This document shows, in pieces, positions 1 through 11,193 of a stretch of DNA of 64,000 bases. Made by a program: the position numbers and the translations under genes. The stretch's first letter is position 1; every line of letters starts with the position of its first letter. Source of the stretch: Asterella californica (Eukaryota > Streptophyta > Marchantiopsida > Marchantiales > Aytoniaceae); contig JAYKYS010000006.1 in NCBI GenBank assembly GCA_036924285.1, positions 31,532,001-31,596,000 of the forward strand. Direction: 5' to 3'. The notes beneath the pieces were generated by a model. It did no database searches. It was given only the letters and a program-made list of their open reading frames with translations, and was not told where the DNA came from.

Positions 1-237
1 TGTCTCTTCCAGCAAAGAAGGCAATTCTTTTCGGTCCGCATATCTCAAAAAGAAAGCAAGTTCCCGATATATGACAAAATGTTGCATTTTCTGAACTGTT
101 TCGCTGTATGCTGCAAATACACAACATAGTAACTCATCCTCGATGTCAAGCTGATGTACAAAGGTCTCTTCCAGCACAACAGTTTGAGCCACAACTGCAG
201 CATAGTGAGGAAAAGTTATTCGTAACTCAGATGCACT
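1..237 (-). CDS. Partial exon of an unrecognised protein, cut by the window edge
   Basis: The minus strand is open for about 78 codons from an AG acceptor (TTACAATCAG at about 238) to base 1. The peptide begins near ASELRITFPHYAAVVAQTVV and is acidic and aromatic-rich, with ordinary codon use, so it looks like a true coding exon rather than chance. I do not recognise the family. The gene continues off the left edge. A possible first exon with ATG (MPHKVKTRRVR...) lies around 341 on the same strand, but no clean donor joins it to this exon. It could also be a long chance frame; the acceptor and length make an exon more likely. Confidence 0.45.
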
Positions 238-240
238 GAT

Positions 241-1440
241 TGTAAGTTGGCTGTCGTAGAGACAACCTCCCGTCACCACCTAATGCTGATGCAGCTCGTC
301 ATCTGAGCGAACTCGTCGAGTCTTTACTTTGTGCGGCATTGTTCGTCTCACTACAAGAACTCTAGACTGTTATCGAGGGCTCTAAAGCTCTACCTCTCTC
401 ACGAATGAAAACGTTCAATAGAAATAGAAACAGCGATGCTCTCAGATATGATCAAGTTCTTTGCAAACAGTAAGTGACATCTGACTGGTCTCAGAAAATT
501 GGTTCACTAGCTTGCAGAAAAACACAAGGAGAAATGCACAAAATAACGCATGAAATCACAGTCTCGAGCCGTAGAATGGAAAGTGGCAGAGGTTTAGAAC
601 TATCCAAGATCTCGAGAACCGGCAACGAAAGCTCTTCTCTCTGAGAGAAGATTCTAGAGGGATAAAAATGTAATGTAAGCGAGTGGAGAGTCATTGCCAC
701 AGAGCAAATCCTCGCAAAAGCAACGTCACACAATAGTGAGTCCAAAGGAAAGTGAAACCAAGTGAAAGAGCTTCTACGAAAGAGAGTTCAAACACCGAAC
801 AGAAACGTGAAATACTAGATCATCAACGAGTCAAAGCATCTGCACAGAAGCCAATGCGAGCCAAATCTGAGCACCTTTTCCAAATCCACCAGCCCCCAAA
901 AGTTCGGAGAGAGCACAGAAGAACAACACATGCTGTTTGTGTGTAGTCTGCTTAGAGGTATAGATGCACGCACAGAAGTTCGGATAGAAATAACGCATGA
1001 AATCACAATCCCGAGCCGTAGAAAGAAAAGAGACAGAGGTTTAGAACTATCCAAGATCTCAAGAACTGGCAACCGCACAGAAGCTAATGTGAACCAAATC
1101 TCAAGCACCCTTTCTAAATCGACCAGAAGCGAGAGGACTCTAAAAAGTTATCTATACCAAAAGATCATGCATAAGACCGACCCCCATCACGTGTGAAATC
1201 TGCTGCAGTGCCAGAGAAATCGTTGAAAAGACCATGCGTAAGGCCGACTTCACCAATTGTGAAATCTGCTGTAGTCAGAGAAATCATTGAAAAGTTGAAG
1301 CTGCGTGAAAGCTTGGAAATGGACCACGACCTAGCAAAGAAAACCCTAGCTGCTAAGCCGCAACTCCTGCTCATTTTTTCCTCCCTGACTACTTCAAACA
1401 CTCGCGCTAGGAGATGCTAGTCGCAGAAATGTCATAAAGC
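241..1440. repeat. Intergenic stretch with degenerate duplicated blocks
   Basis: No gene is supported here. A block of about 90 bases at 540-632 recurs at 984-1076 (shared AAATAACGCATGAAATCACA and AGGTTTAGAACTATCCAAGA). A second block at 832-885 recurs at 1074-1127, so the whole is a diverged tandem duplication of about 445 bases. A third pair, of about 68 bases, lies at 1167-1300 around GTGAAATCTGCTG. Open frames on both strands follow these repeats and have no other support. Confidence 0.6.
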
Positions 1441-1904
1441 ACTATGGGACGCACTCCAGCCTTGGCCGTGACAACTATCACATAGGCAGCCGCATAAGGC
1501 GGCCCCTTTTAAAGGGACCCTTGTGGTTTAAGAGGGGTGAGGTAACGCAATGGTAGGATGAGTTAGCGGGTGCGGTAAAGTAAATTTCTGGTCCTTATCC
1601 TTATTATGCATTATTCCTCACGTACCAGGTTACAAAACTATCAACAACATCGTTCGAAAACCGTACCTGCACCCGCCGTCTCACACATCCAGATATTTGA
1701 AATCCAGAATGCTATGCTTCTTTACCGCAGATGTTTCCGTGCAAGAAAAACGCGAGCAAGCATGCAAGCATGCAAGCATGCGCACACGCGGGTACCGATA
1801 CACTCCATTTCCCTAGAGAAGAAGCCGGCGTGAATTACAGGAGCCGCATGACGATGAAGTGCCACGATTTTATACTTCAAAATCCTGCCTGATCCTAAAA
1901 CTCC

Positions 1905-2578
1905 ACTTAAATAACACAAGATGTTATTAACAATTCTCACGTGTGAAAATCGCTCGTGCGGAGTCCAGGTTTAGAATTGTCGTTTAACATCGGAATTTGA
2001 ACTCAAAATTCTGGACCTTTGAATAACAAGGTGTTGTTATTATTTTGGGCAATCCGGACCTTTCAATAAAATCTTAATGTTATTATTTAGGGTCGTCGGA
2101 CCCTAAACCTCCGCAACGCAATTCTGGTGCGTTGCGGAGGCCCTCCCGGTATTCCATTCCGATTATCCAAAATAATAACAACATGTTGTTATTAATAGTT
2201 TTTATAATCCAAAATAATAACACCATGGTGTTATTAAAATGTCCGGATTTTTTAGTTCAAATTCCGATGTTTGATGACAATGCTGAACCCGGACTTCGCA
2301 CGTGCGAGTTTCACACGCAACGTGCTGTTATTTAGAGATTTACACCTCGTCCGTTCCACGTCATCTTAAACCGAAACTCCACGCCATGCCGTCATAATTC
2401 GAGGCACGTCACCCTAAACCTACCTGCGGATTGTCTCATCAAACTATAGTGCCATGTTGGCAGTCATCGACTGACTGTGACCGGTAAATGACTGTGACCG
2501 GTAAAGGGTACTGTAAAGTACTGGATTGTGGGCGCCAGGCCTGTCAAGCAAGTATTGCGTCCATTCAAGTAAATAGCT
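1905..2578. mobile_element. Partial copy of a palindrome-rich TIR element (relative of 19895-20758)
   Basis: The right end (2345-2578) matches the right terminal inverted repeat of the fuller copy at 19895-20758, including the terminal CAAGTAAATAG. The interior has the same kind of A/T palindromes (around 2023, 2175 and 2213), CACGTG-centred motifs (1938, 2293) and the shared line TCCGGATTTTTTAGTTCAAA near 2243. A strong hairpin (CCTCCGCAACGC / GCGTTGCGGAGG) sits at about 2107-2141. The left terminal repeat was not found. There is no coding capacity. The right end falls about 15 bases before the splice acceptor of the exon at 2594. Confidence 0.6.
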
Positions 2579-2593
2579 GAGAAAGATCATCAG

Positions 2594-3247
2594 GCTCTGT
2601 CTTGGAATCCCGGAATGTACATTCTTGTCACCGGTAGATTCTGCGAAGACGGTATCCCGTTCATTGAGGTGCATAAGATTGTTGACTTATCCACCTCACC
2701 CGATAGAGAGTCGCTCTGGCATTTAGAGCTAGCTGAAAGTCATGAGAAATTTTATGACAGTTTACTTCCGAAACTCAAGCGCAGTACAAAGCGTCAACGT
2801 AAGTGACCAGATTAGGGTGAGAAGATACTTCAGAGGATGACAGACGACATGATCAGACCACTCCGGATTTGTTTTACCTCAACGTAATTTACATCGCGAG
2901 ACAGCGAATATGTTGATCATGTTCACCTTCGCGTTTCTAGCCTGTTTTGATCCTAACAGGGGAGTCAAGCCATTAGCACAATGAATAACAGCCGATGAAT
3001 GGAAGCAGGATACTAGTTGCCCGCCTAGAGAAGGTCTACTGGGATTTGAGAACTGGCGTTTTCTCTATATCCGACTGCATATTTGGTGATAGTTGTCACC
3101 CTAAGGGTGTGACAGACGAATTCATGGTCGTGTGCAACATCTACATGTATCTCTCTTGTTACCAAACCCTTTTGTAGGGTTGAGTGCTGTTACCTCAACA
3201 TTCCGGAGTCTTGCCTATCTCCTCTCCGGATTTACTCATGGCTATGA
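2594..3247 (+). CDS. Three 3'-terminal exons of an unrecognised gene
   Basis: Three exons fit in phase: 2594-2798, 2992-3085 and 3178-3247. The first opens after ATCATCAG (2586-2593) and ends at a strong donor (CAAC|GTAAGT). Intron 1 is 193 bases, has a CTAAC branch-like site near 2953 and ends AATAACAG. Intron 2 is 92 bases and ends TTTTGTAG. The joined frame ends at TGA 3245-3247. The peptide contains WNPGMYILVTGRF just upstream of and into exon 1, then WHLELAESHEKFY, and WKQDTSCPPREG in exon 2. I do not recognise the family. The start of the gene lies upstream, beyond or within the TIR element at 1905-2578. Exon 3 is the least certain. Confidence 0.55.
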
Positions 3248-3487
3248 AAGGGAGCACCACTCATGCATCTCGTCCAAGGATGATGAGATGATATGAACTC
3301 GTGAAGTTCTTACTGCCCTAATAGAGACTCTTCACAAAAGAAAGACCAAAAGATCACCTCGGCCAGGACCGAGGTAAAACTAGCCCCCTACATATTTAAT
3401 TTTTCTTCGCTTTGATAACTCGGACCACACGGAAGTACCTAATTCCTCGTGACGAGTAGTAATTCAGGGTTCTCTGGAACTTTCTGA

Positions 3488-3622
3488 ACTCAGCTGAGTT
3501 GGTTGGGTCTCAGACCTCTAAGCGAAAGGTCTGGGGTTCAAACCCACCTGCTCTCGATCGGAGGTGCAGACCTCTAAGCGAAAGGTCTGGGATTCAAACC
3601 CACTTGCTCTCGGTCGGAGGTG
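3488..3622 (+). repeat. tRNA-derived SINE-like sequence with a 56-bp tandem duplication
   Basis: The line CTCAGCTGAGTTGGTTGGG resembles an RNA polymerase III A box region, and GGTTCAAACCC (3535-3545) is a good B box. Between them AGACCT...AGGTCT forms an anticodon-arm-like stem. The right part, 3511-3566, is repeated at 3567-3622 with few changes, giving a second B box (GATTCAAACCC). The acceptor arm does not fold as an intact tRNA, so I read this as a tRNA-derived repeat rather than a tRNA gene. Confidence 0.5.
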
Positions 3623-4504
3623 CATGAAGTCGCTGTATATGCAATCTGGACAGAGGACAGTCCGATGCCCCTTGAAGGGATAAAGTGGACAAGTTAACAA
3701 CTTTAACTTTTTAACTTTATATAATTCTAAAATGTCTTCGTGATCTAGTGTGATTAGATTCCTCCTCTTTGTGGGTATATATGTTTTTGACTAGGCTGGT
3801 GATTCTACATGGGAAAGCTTTGTGGCTTGAGGCTTCCACAAGTCCACCTGCGAGTGCTCGTAAACTAAACCGGAGATGGATGATCAGAGGAGAAATGTCT
3901 TGTACACATCTTGGTTTTTGATAGCCCGGCCAAATACTTTGAAAACTTGAGCGTGTTAACGTGAACTGTTAGTTATCGCATTGAACTTCATTGAACTCAA
4001 TTTCGTCTTGCGAAGAGAACGAAGAGAGAAGTGAGAGAAGTTAGGGTTTGATCACGAGCCAAACTTGAAAATCTTTGTTATAACTTGCAGGTTGACTTTA
4101 TCGCGGCAGATGATAAGACAGTTAACATTCTTGTTTCATTTTTAGATATAACATTGTCAGCACAGGCCACCTACTCGAGGTGGTGGATGTTTGTCTCATC
4201 GGAGTCTCATACCCCTTACGCCACAGAGGCGCTAATTATTTACTCCTGTAAATTTTAGTAAAACGAATGTTTACCTTTGGGCCTCTCTGCACGACTAAAA
4301 TGTTCGCAGATTCTTGTCCAAGACTTCAAGGAGTGCTTCCGGCGATCTATCCCGTTGAATGAATCTTTCTAACGAGATGCATTCAACGACATGAGCGGCA
4401 TGCCAGTCAGTCCGAGAGAGTAGTGGGATCCCGGTTTGCGCCATTCAGTGTACCGTCTGAATCGGTCTCACTGTGCCAGGCATGAGTGTCGGCGAGTCCT
4501 CTCT
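3623..4504. other. Intergenic stretch, nothing supported
   Basis: I see no exon chain or repeat here. It lies 3' of the two convergent genes at 2594-3247 (plus) and 4505-5295 (minus), so it should hold their 3' untranslated ends, but no polyadenylation signal could be placed with confidence. Confidence 0.4.
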
Positions 4505-5295
4505 CTATGGGACGTTCCTACCCACCTGCAAGAAACAGATGCTCAGTTTTGGAGTGTAACGGACAGCAAAGGCACGATCACATGTGATTCTGCCTGCCAC
4601 GAAAATGCTGGAAGCTATCGGGTACTCACCTGATGCTTAGAGCTTCGTGGAGGCCTATTCTTGCGGGATATCCGTCGATAAAGGTTCATGAACAAGGAAA
4701 AGAAACACAAAACGAAGCAGCAGCTGGTGATGATACCAACTAGACTAACAGCAAAGACCTGCATTCCAGAAGAGTGCTAGAATCAGGGTTAGATCAGAAT
4801 TCACTGCAATGGCATACTGCTAGCACTAAGAAGCAGAGACGTCGGTCGACTCAACTGCTCTACTTACAAGAGCATAAGATCGATCAGGTTGTTGCGCGTA
4901 CATCCTTCTCCTGACTACGTATGGATGATCATCAGTCATAATATCACACCAGCTGAAATTGAAAGGGCTCTGGGAGAAGTCTGATGTCCAGCCTGCTGGA
5001 CAGATGCATCTCCGATTCTCAGCATCCTCCACTCCTCTCGTACAGTTCAGTGGGAAGAGATCGGGTTTTGGAAAGTGGAATCGAACTGATCCTGTATCCA
5101 GGCATCCCTGCAATACTCTGCCCGTAAGGCGTTAGCAACATGTCCTGTCCTGCCTAGAAACTATTTTCACTCACTCAACGAAGCATTCAGTAAATACTGA
5201 CTTGAGAGGGACAGCGCTCAGTTTCCCCATCCTTAATCGTAAACAACCAAATGACATCTGGGTGCGTGATATCACTGGAGTTCCGTGCCCGGAGA
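4505..5295 (-). CDS. Cys-rich/EGF-like extracellular, single-pass membrane protein (3' exons)
   Basis: Minus-strand exons in compatible phase: 5295-5202, 5107-4868 (exactly 80 codons), 4758-4630 (43 codons) and 4525-4505 with the stop. Donors are CAA|GTCAGT, CTT|GTAAGT and CAG|GTGAGT. Acceptors end TATTGCAG, GGAATGCAG and TTCTTGCAG. The 94- and 109-base introns contain TGCTAACG and TCTAACCC branch-like sites. The 80-codon exon carries an EGF-like line (NRRCICPAGW) and an N-glycosylation sequon (NCT). The next exon encodes a hydrophobic helix (VSLVGIITSCCFVLCFFSLF) followed by a basic stop-transfer tail (RRISRKNR), so the Cys-rich part should be outside the cell. Ligand and role are unknown. 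The first exon boundary is the least secure, and the last exon encodes only VGRNVP. Confidence 0.55.
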
Positions 5296-6012
5296 CTTCA
5301 TTAATCCAATGGTTGAAACTAGGAGACAGTACTCTTTATTTACTTTGATCAAGATTTTTCAAAGATCGAGTTTACAAATAGGATTTTTTTAATTCAAAAT
5401 TAGGTATTAAAGTAAAAAATATGCAAATTTTATATAACCTGTTAATATTTAAATTTTTACATAGGCTTCAGCATATTCTTAAACGCCTAGTCTTGATTTA
5501 CAAATGGTTTAAAATTATATAGCTAAGTGAAACCCCTGAGGTTCCGCAGCAAGCAGAACTATATATGACGTCTGTGAGAATAAGAGGTGTTCTTCTTTTA
5601 TCATAGGTTATGCTGCAAACAGCAGCGCGACATTGTGGAATTCAAGCAAGTCTTTGGATGAATTGCCACTAGAATGTTAAGGCATCGGAGTTGTACTAGT
5701 TCTCCCTTCTAACAACTTGTTCATCTTCGATGAACTGTAGCAAGAAGGTTAGAGCATCGGAGGTGTGTTAATCCTCCTTTCTATCCTCCTCCTTGTTTAT
5801 TTCTTGCCACTATAATCTTCTCTCCTTACGTTTCAACTCAGAGGTCACTCTATCCAGCTTTTCAATTATCCCCAAAGAGGGCTATGCTTGCTCGTTGTTC
5901 AGTAAGCATCTAGGACATTGTGTCATGCAGCGATATGGTGCCTCTTGCAAGACGTTTCCCAGATGAGGTACGTGATAAGTTCAGATCCTGACTGAGTTTC
6001 GTTCTGACTGAC
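5296..6012. other. AT-rich intron-like stretch
   Basis: An AT-rich tract (about 5335-5520) lies between the two Cys-rich exons and is probably intronic. A duplicated line, RAGGTTAGAGCATCGGAG-like, occurs near 5680 and 5750. No further exon was convincing. Confidence 0.35.
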
Positions 6013-6240
6013 CTCATTAATATCGCAAGGTTCACACAAGCGTGACGTTGCGTTCCATATCGGTTTATCCGTGTACTTCGTAGGGCAATCTGCTGCTTTT
6101 GCACACACTGTGAAGTGCTTGATAACCTGCATCACGGACGACACAACAGATTGTGAGCAAGTATGGTACGTAGGGAGTCGAGCTTGCAGATATTTTCTGC
6201 TGGATGCCTTCGGGTAGAATCCTTTGTTTCTCGCGATCAT
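6013..6240 (-). CDS. Candidate upstream exon of the Cys-rich membrane protein gene
   Basis: The minus frame contains a Cys-rich segment (AADCPTKYTDKPIWNATSRL, then CEPCDINE) and ends at AATGAG|GTCAGT, the same donor type as the exon at 5202. It has an N-glycosylation sequon (NAT), in keeping with an extracellular segment. The frame is open back to an ATG at 6240, but an internal acceptor (TTCACAG) could shorten it to about 6109. Its exit phase (0) does not fit the exon at 5295 directly, so at least one exon between them is missing or a boundary is wrong. Confidence 0.35.
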
Positions 6241-6253
6241 AGTACATCTTCAT

Positions 6254-8951
6254 CGTGAACTACCTCACATTGGCTCCTTTACTCCTAATGGACTCATGGA
6301 TGATTTCACCCACAGAAGAACTCATCGATTCAAAGAACTTTGGTGCTCTAGTCAAAGCTCCATCTAGCTGTTTCTACGGGATCACTATAATAGCATTCCT
6401 TGAGTTATGTACATTTCTCACGAAGTTGGTTTGATATGTTCCACACATTATGTGATGATTGCCTTCAGCAATTTGAATTTTCTTAGAATAGATTCTTCAT
6501 TCGTGGTCTATAAGATTCTTTCTTTTGTCGCAAGCGAAGTTTATATGCTAACTACAGTATCAATGGTACTTTCGTAGGGATCATAAATACCAAAATTACA
6601 GATCCAAAGGGACACTTTGGCCATAGTCGTTGAAGTCATGGTGAAAGTTAAGGAGTGTTTTTCAGTTTTTCGGCTCGAACACACATCTCTGGCTTAAGCA
6701 GTGTGTTCCAAGAACACAAAGTTTCCATGATACGCAAAAAAAAAGCACGAAGGCAAGACAACTGTCGATTCTTAGACAACTGTCGATTCTTAGACAACCT
6801 ATATTTTCTACACTTAACAATCATTAACAATCATTTGATAGATGGTTTAGTGGATCGACAGTCCTTAAACTCTGAATTTGCTCGACTTGAATAATTAAGC
6901 AAAGATCGTTCACTTCCATCACATCGAGAGCAAAAGTTCGTGTCTTTTCGTTATACTCAGATTTTGGAACATGATGCATGTTGGCGCTTAGTGAGATGTG
7001 TTCAGATTTGAAGAAACCTCACCTTAAGTTCTTCATCCACACTACATTCCACGCACAATAATTTGCTCCCTCCATTTCCATCTGGCCTCCGGACACAATA
7101 AGATTGTTGTGTATTTCCTCCCGTCATTTGTCGAGCTCTTTGTGTTTAAGATTCGATTCAAGTTATGATTTTACTTGAATCATTCATCGAGCTCTTCTGT
7201 GTTATATTTAGTTCAGTCTCTTCATTCCTACATAGTTAAGAACACACAGTTTGGTCATGTGTGGTGTTCAATATGCAAATATGATATTGTATTGAGTTCT
7301 GTAGCTTCTTATAAAGGAGAATTTAAGCTCTATATGAACGAAATGTCTAATTCACAAACACATAAGAGTCTATGCATATCAGGTGATATCAGCTCAAAAA
7401 GAGTTGTAACAAAAGTGGGTCTTCAAGAGTAAAAGAGTAACATCGGGACACTCTTCAACTCCTGTTCTCTTTAGAAATCCATTGCGGCTCCTACTTCCAT
7501 AGGAATCTAGTTCTATAAATGGATGACACGTGAGAACTGAAAATCAAATCAGAGTGTGTGTTGATCATCTTTACACACTTAGTCAGATTGTTCAATGCAG
7601 TAAGAACGAAAGGAAACCCAACTTTCTGTTTCTTCCTTGATGTAGAGTTTACTATATCATATATTCAGATGGGTTGTCATTACATATGTAGAAATGCAAT
7701 ATAAAAGGAAATATTTCACGGATGTACAGAAGCTATCCCACAACACCACTAGTGCAATACTGATCAATCCAACTCTCTGTTCAACTCTTGCAATATTTTC
7801 ATCAACAGTTCGTTGGAACAGTTAGATTGATATCTGTCCAGTTCAACCCATCATGAGTATATCTGTACATTCATCAACTAGAGCAGATCGAATAGGAGCA
7901 TTGATTTGGCTGGTTCGGATGAATATGTGAACTTCAAGAAACTCAAAAGATAATTAACATGTGCACAATATGATGTGACGTGTGACGAGTTTGAGCCGAA
8001 TGTTTCTAAACTAGGATGATGATCTTTAATGGATCATGGGAGAAAGTAACCATCACCGGTATTGGAAGTGAGATGCATAAGATTTCACTCGGAGAGAGTG
8101 AAATCTTACGCTTAGGGGTTGAATTTTGAGAGGATTGTGTGTAGGACGGTCCCATCTCTCCTACCGTCAAGAAGAACCATCCGAGAGTATATGGGTGAAG
8201 ATGTGTAGAGGTTAACTTCAAAAAGTACAAGCTTGGTACCTTTCACGCTTTCCACCAGTCGCTATAGTTTCAGACTTCCAAGTTTCAGATTTGATCGCTT
8301 GTAGTTACTCCTAAACTGTCGTTTTCTCTCCGATCTTTAGGTATTCCCCTTGTACTCGTAAAAAGATTTCAGCAGCTGTTATGCACAGTACACAAAATCA
8401 ATACTGAGATCTGTCAACACTTGAAACAAAGAGATAGTTGGTCTTGAACGATCAATCGTTATGCTAATGCACGGTACACAACATCAGTCATGTAGGGTGA
8501 CATGATTAATATGATCTTCTTCTCAAACCTAAGCTAAGAAGGTTCTTATGGTTTCCTTGAGATCATCCTGCAACTGGAAAAAGAACTAGAAAAATTAACA
8601 AAAATAGCGATATTTTGTTCGTCATTTGACCGAATTTCATTGTCCACTCCAACAAGGTGACTTTTTCATAAGGGAACCATAACCGTTCAGACTTAATGAA
8701 AGCAGAACAGAGAAATGGCTGATGCACGGAGATTTGGGAACGGTTGAATTTCCATCGTCACATACGAGAAGTGGTATGACTGCAAAGGATAAAGAGCAAT
8801 CACAAGCAAGGAGTTCGAGTCACTGGGAATATTGCCACTAATTTGGTCGAGAGAGATACAAACTCAAATAATCTTGCACCAGAGAAACGTTCGGACAAAT
8901 CCAGCGGAACAACATCCGGTTCAAACTAGTGCATGCAATTCAGTAACCACT
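6254..8951. other. Intergenic stretch with one perfect hairpin
   Basis: No gene is supported. A short direct repeat, GACAACTGTCGATTCTTA, is tandem at about 6757-6795. A 13-bp perfect inverted repeat with a 5-base loop lies at 8078-8108. Otherwise I see only short chance frames. Confidence 0.5.
8078..8108. repeat. Perfect 13-bp inverted repeat
   Basis: TAAGATTTCACTC at 8078-8090 and its exact complement at 8096-8108 flank GGAGA. No poly-U tract follows in a way that suggests a Pol III stop. It may be a structured RNA element or a relic of a TIR element. Confidence 0.7.
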
Positions 8952-9176
8952 ATGCGATTCCGCAACTCACCAATTTTGGCGGAAGCCTTTTGGAGGATGT
9001 GCTTTGCTTGCTTCATCTTCGGTTTCACAGCTAGCAACATCGTTCTACAGTTCCATGTTCACAGCAAATTGTCAACAATGGAGAAAGACAGTGAGAACGA
9101 AGAGCTAAAATTGCCACAGTACTTTCACCATTTTTGGCAGTCACCAGAAACCGGAAATGTCCAGCCGGGAAATTGA
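8952..9176 (+). CDS. Possible small membrane protein, 74 aa
   Basis: An ATG-initiated frame starts MRFRNSPILAEAFWRM and has one hydrophobic stretch (MCFACFIFGFTASNIVLQF) followed by a charged tail. This is all that supports it. No splice signals or conservation can be shown, and it may be chance. Confidence 0.2.
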   Translation: MRFRNSPILAEAFWRMCFACFIFGFTASNIVLQFHVHSKLSTMEKDSENEELKLPQYFHHFWQSPETGNVQPGN

Positions 9177-10209
9177 GTTTTCAGAGGAGGGAGTTCCTCC
9201 TCCTTCTCTTTCGAGGGAAGTCTATTTCTCCCTTCCCGCGGTCGACTCCGTTTCACTTCCTCGCGCCTCGCGTCTTCCTTCTGCCCTCCTCATTTTCGAT
9301 CGGGATGTTTAGTCTCCCACCTTCTCTCTCCTTCAAAGTCGAAAAATAATGCTTACGATATATGTGAGTGACACTCCTATCCTACTGGGATCTCTAGTAT
9401 CTGGGAAGCTCACAAGGTGTATGATTTAAGGGATAGTGATCCATTTGTTATGTTCCTAATATCCATTTTCTCCTCCCGCAAGGATAGCACGAGAAGTAGA
9501 TTAGTGTTCGGTCAATCCTGATAGGACCCGAACATTCCGGGGGGATGGATGGGGCCTTCTCGTGGACCGACTTTTACCGCAAGAGACAGGAGGAACTGTA
9601 GTTGTAGAAGAATGAATGCCTGTATATGTTTCGGTGTCCTCCAAGAGAACAGTTTCGTGTCCTTCCAGGTAAGGATTCATCTATAAAGGCTTTCTGATAG
9701 GACTTCACCATTGAAGTGCCGACACATTTAGCAGACAGGCGGCAATGCTGTAAACTCTCGAGGAAATGCAAGTTACCTTAAACGAGCAGTAAAGGACTGA
9801 CTCAGAACTAGCGCCAATCAAATCAGGCGAGTGGACACTCGAAAGAAGGGTACGACGTTCAAACGGTGTGTTCAGAAGAATCTACTGATAACCTTTCGCT
9901 GAAGGTGAAATTTTCTAGGACGTAGGTTTTGCTGCATCATCGTCATCGTCGGTTCGCTGCCGTGTTAAAGATACATAAACAGAATTGCAAAATTTTCTTT
10001 GCATACCAAACCTCGAGTTGGAATCCGACCAGGCACGACTTACGACCTACGAGCCCAGAGTCGCAGCAAAGCCCATACTGTCAGATTCGTTGAGGATCCT
10101 ATACGATCGGTGCACAGAATAAGATTGTGGGAGTAGTTCACATTGTTCTTTAAGAGGGAAACGAACTAGCGGAACTTCAACAGCCAACTACTCCAGCACG
10201 CTGTTAAAG
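9177..10209. other. Intergenic stretch upstream of the RS-repeat gene
   Basis: A C/T-rich tract at about 9190-9330 includes the inverted repeat GAGGAGGGAG / CTCCTCCTTC. The remainder is probably promoter and 5' untranslated DNA of the gene at 10210. No exon is supported. Confidence 0.35.
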
Positions 10210-11193
10210 ATGTTTAGGGACGAGCAAGCAGAGAGAAAAGAATACGAGGAAAGAAGGAGACGAGGATGCGAAGAAGTTGATCCTTGGTTTGGGCACACCG
10301 CCACAGACGTCACTTACGCCTTGCAAACCCCGGTGCCCAAACACTCGAGTCATCCGCGACTCGAGTGTGCACCCGATACAAGCTACAATCGGACAGCAAG
10401 CGATATCACTACCAAGCTCCACTCGCGCCCTAGCAGTCCTCATCGGGAGTATTACTATGGGAGGCAGGAGACCGATGTCACCGCACATCTTCAGGTCCAT
10501 GCCCCTAAATTCGTTAATCCCCACGGTTGTGCATCTAACTCCCGTGCTGGAAAGAATTACTGCCGAGAAGAACTCCAGACATCGGAGGAAGCGCACTCTA
10601 ACAACCAACGCGCTTTTGATTATATGCACCCGCTAGGAGCACATCGACCTTTCCCTTTATCCGATTGCTATTATCACAGTGGCTCGAAACCGTCGACTCC
10701 TTGCGGTTCTCGTTCTCACTCCCCTTCTCGTCGCCGATCCCGATCTCGAACTCCTAGTCCTGGAAGGGACGAGACAAGAAGTAGACGTCGATCTCGAACT
10801 CCCAGTCCTGGCAGGGACGAGATGAAAAATAGGCCTCGATCTCGATCGCCTAGTCCTAGCAGGGGAAAGGTTAGATATGAATCTAGCTCTCCCAGTTCTC
10901 AACCTCACGGGTCATATGGTCACTTGCCTCATGGACACAATATTCCAAGCAAGTATTTGCAGTGTAGAAACAGATGTCAACTGTGTCCTCCATGTGAGGA
11001 ATGTGCTCGACTTCTTGATGATGACAGACGCTGTAGAGGGAACGCTCCTCCGGCCGGAACGCATTGTGGATGTCATGATCACGGTCGCCCTAACGCATCC
11101 GGAATTGTTTGTCCATTCCATGGCCATGCCGCGTGCCCCTTGCAAGCTGGCTACCCCTGCTATGGGAAGAGGCCGTGGAGCCCTAGAGGCTAG
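10210..11193 (+). CDS. RS-repeat protein with triple TDVT motif and Cys/His-rich C-terminus, 327 aa
   Basis: A single ATG-initiated frame. The N-terminal 20 residues are charged (RRRRG). Three spaced copies of a short motif follow: TATDVTYALQ near residue 30, TASDITTKLH near 64 and QETDVTAHLQ near 86, each followed by a Pro/His segment. The middle is a tandem RS/SPS block (RSRSRTPSPGRDE repeated, about residues 168-220), like the RS domains of splicing-related proteins and SR-kinase substrates. The C-terminal 80 residues are Cys/His-rich (CQLCPPCEECARLL, HCGCHDHG, CPFHGHAACP) and suggest metal binding, but match no finger I recognise. No RRM is present, so it is not a classical SR protein. 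A nuclear or cytoskeletal role is a guess. Codon use and the clean start argue for a real gene. Confidence 0.65.
   Translation: MFRDEQAERKEYEERRRRGCEEVDPWFGHTATDVTYALQTPVPKHSSHPRLECAPDTSYNRTASDITTKLHSRPSSPHREYYYGRQETDVTAHLQVHAPKFVNPHGCASNSRAGKNYCREELQTSEEAHSNNQRAFDYMHPLGAHRPFPLSDCYYHSGSKPSTPCGSRSHSPSRRRSRSRTPSPGRDETRSRRRSRTPSPGRDEMKNRPRSRSPSPSRGKVRYESSSPSSQPHGSYGHLPHGHNIPSKYLQCRNRCQLCPPCEECARLLDDDRRCRGNAPPAGTHCGCHDHGRPNASGIVCPFHGHAACPLQAGYPCYGKRPWSPRG

Noticed and set aside
1480..1600. Left end of the palindrome element copy 1
   Set aside because: A line here resembles 19805-19865 (AAGAGGGTGGGGT, AATAAATTTCTG), but that line lies outside the TIR of copy 2, so it is not the element end. It may be a separate small repeat.
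3500..3560. Functional tRNA gene
   Set aside because: The B box is good, but the acceptor and D arms do not pair into a cloverleaf; a SINE-like repeat explains it better.
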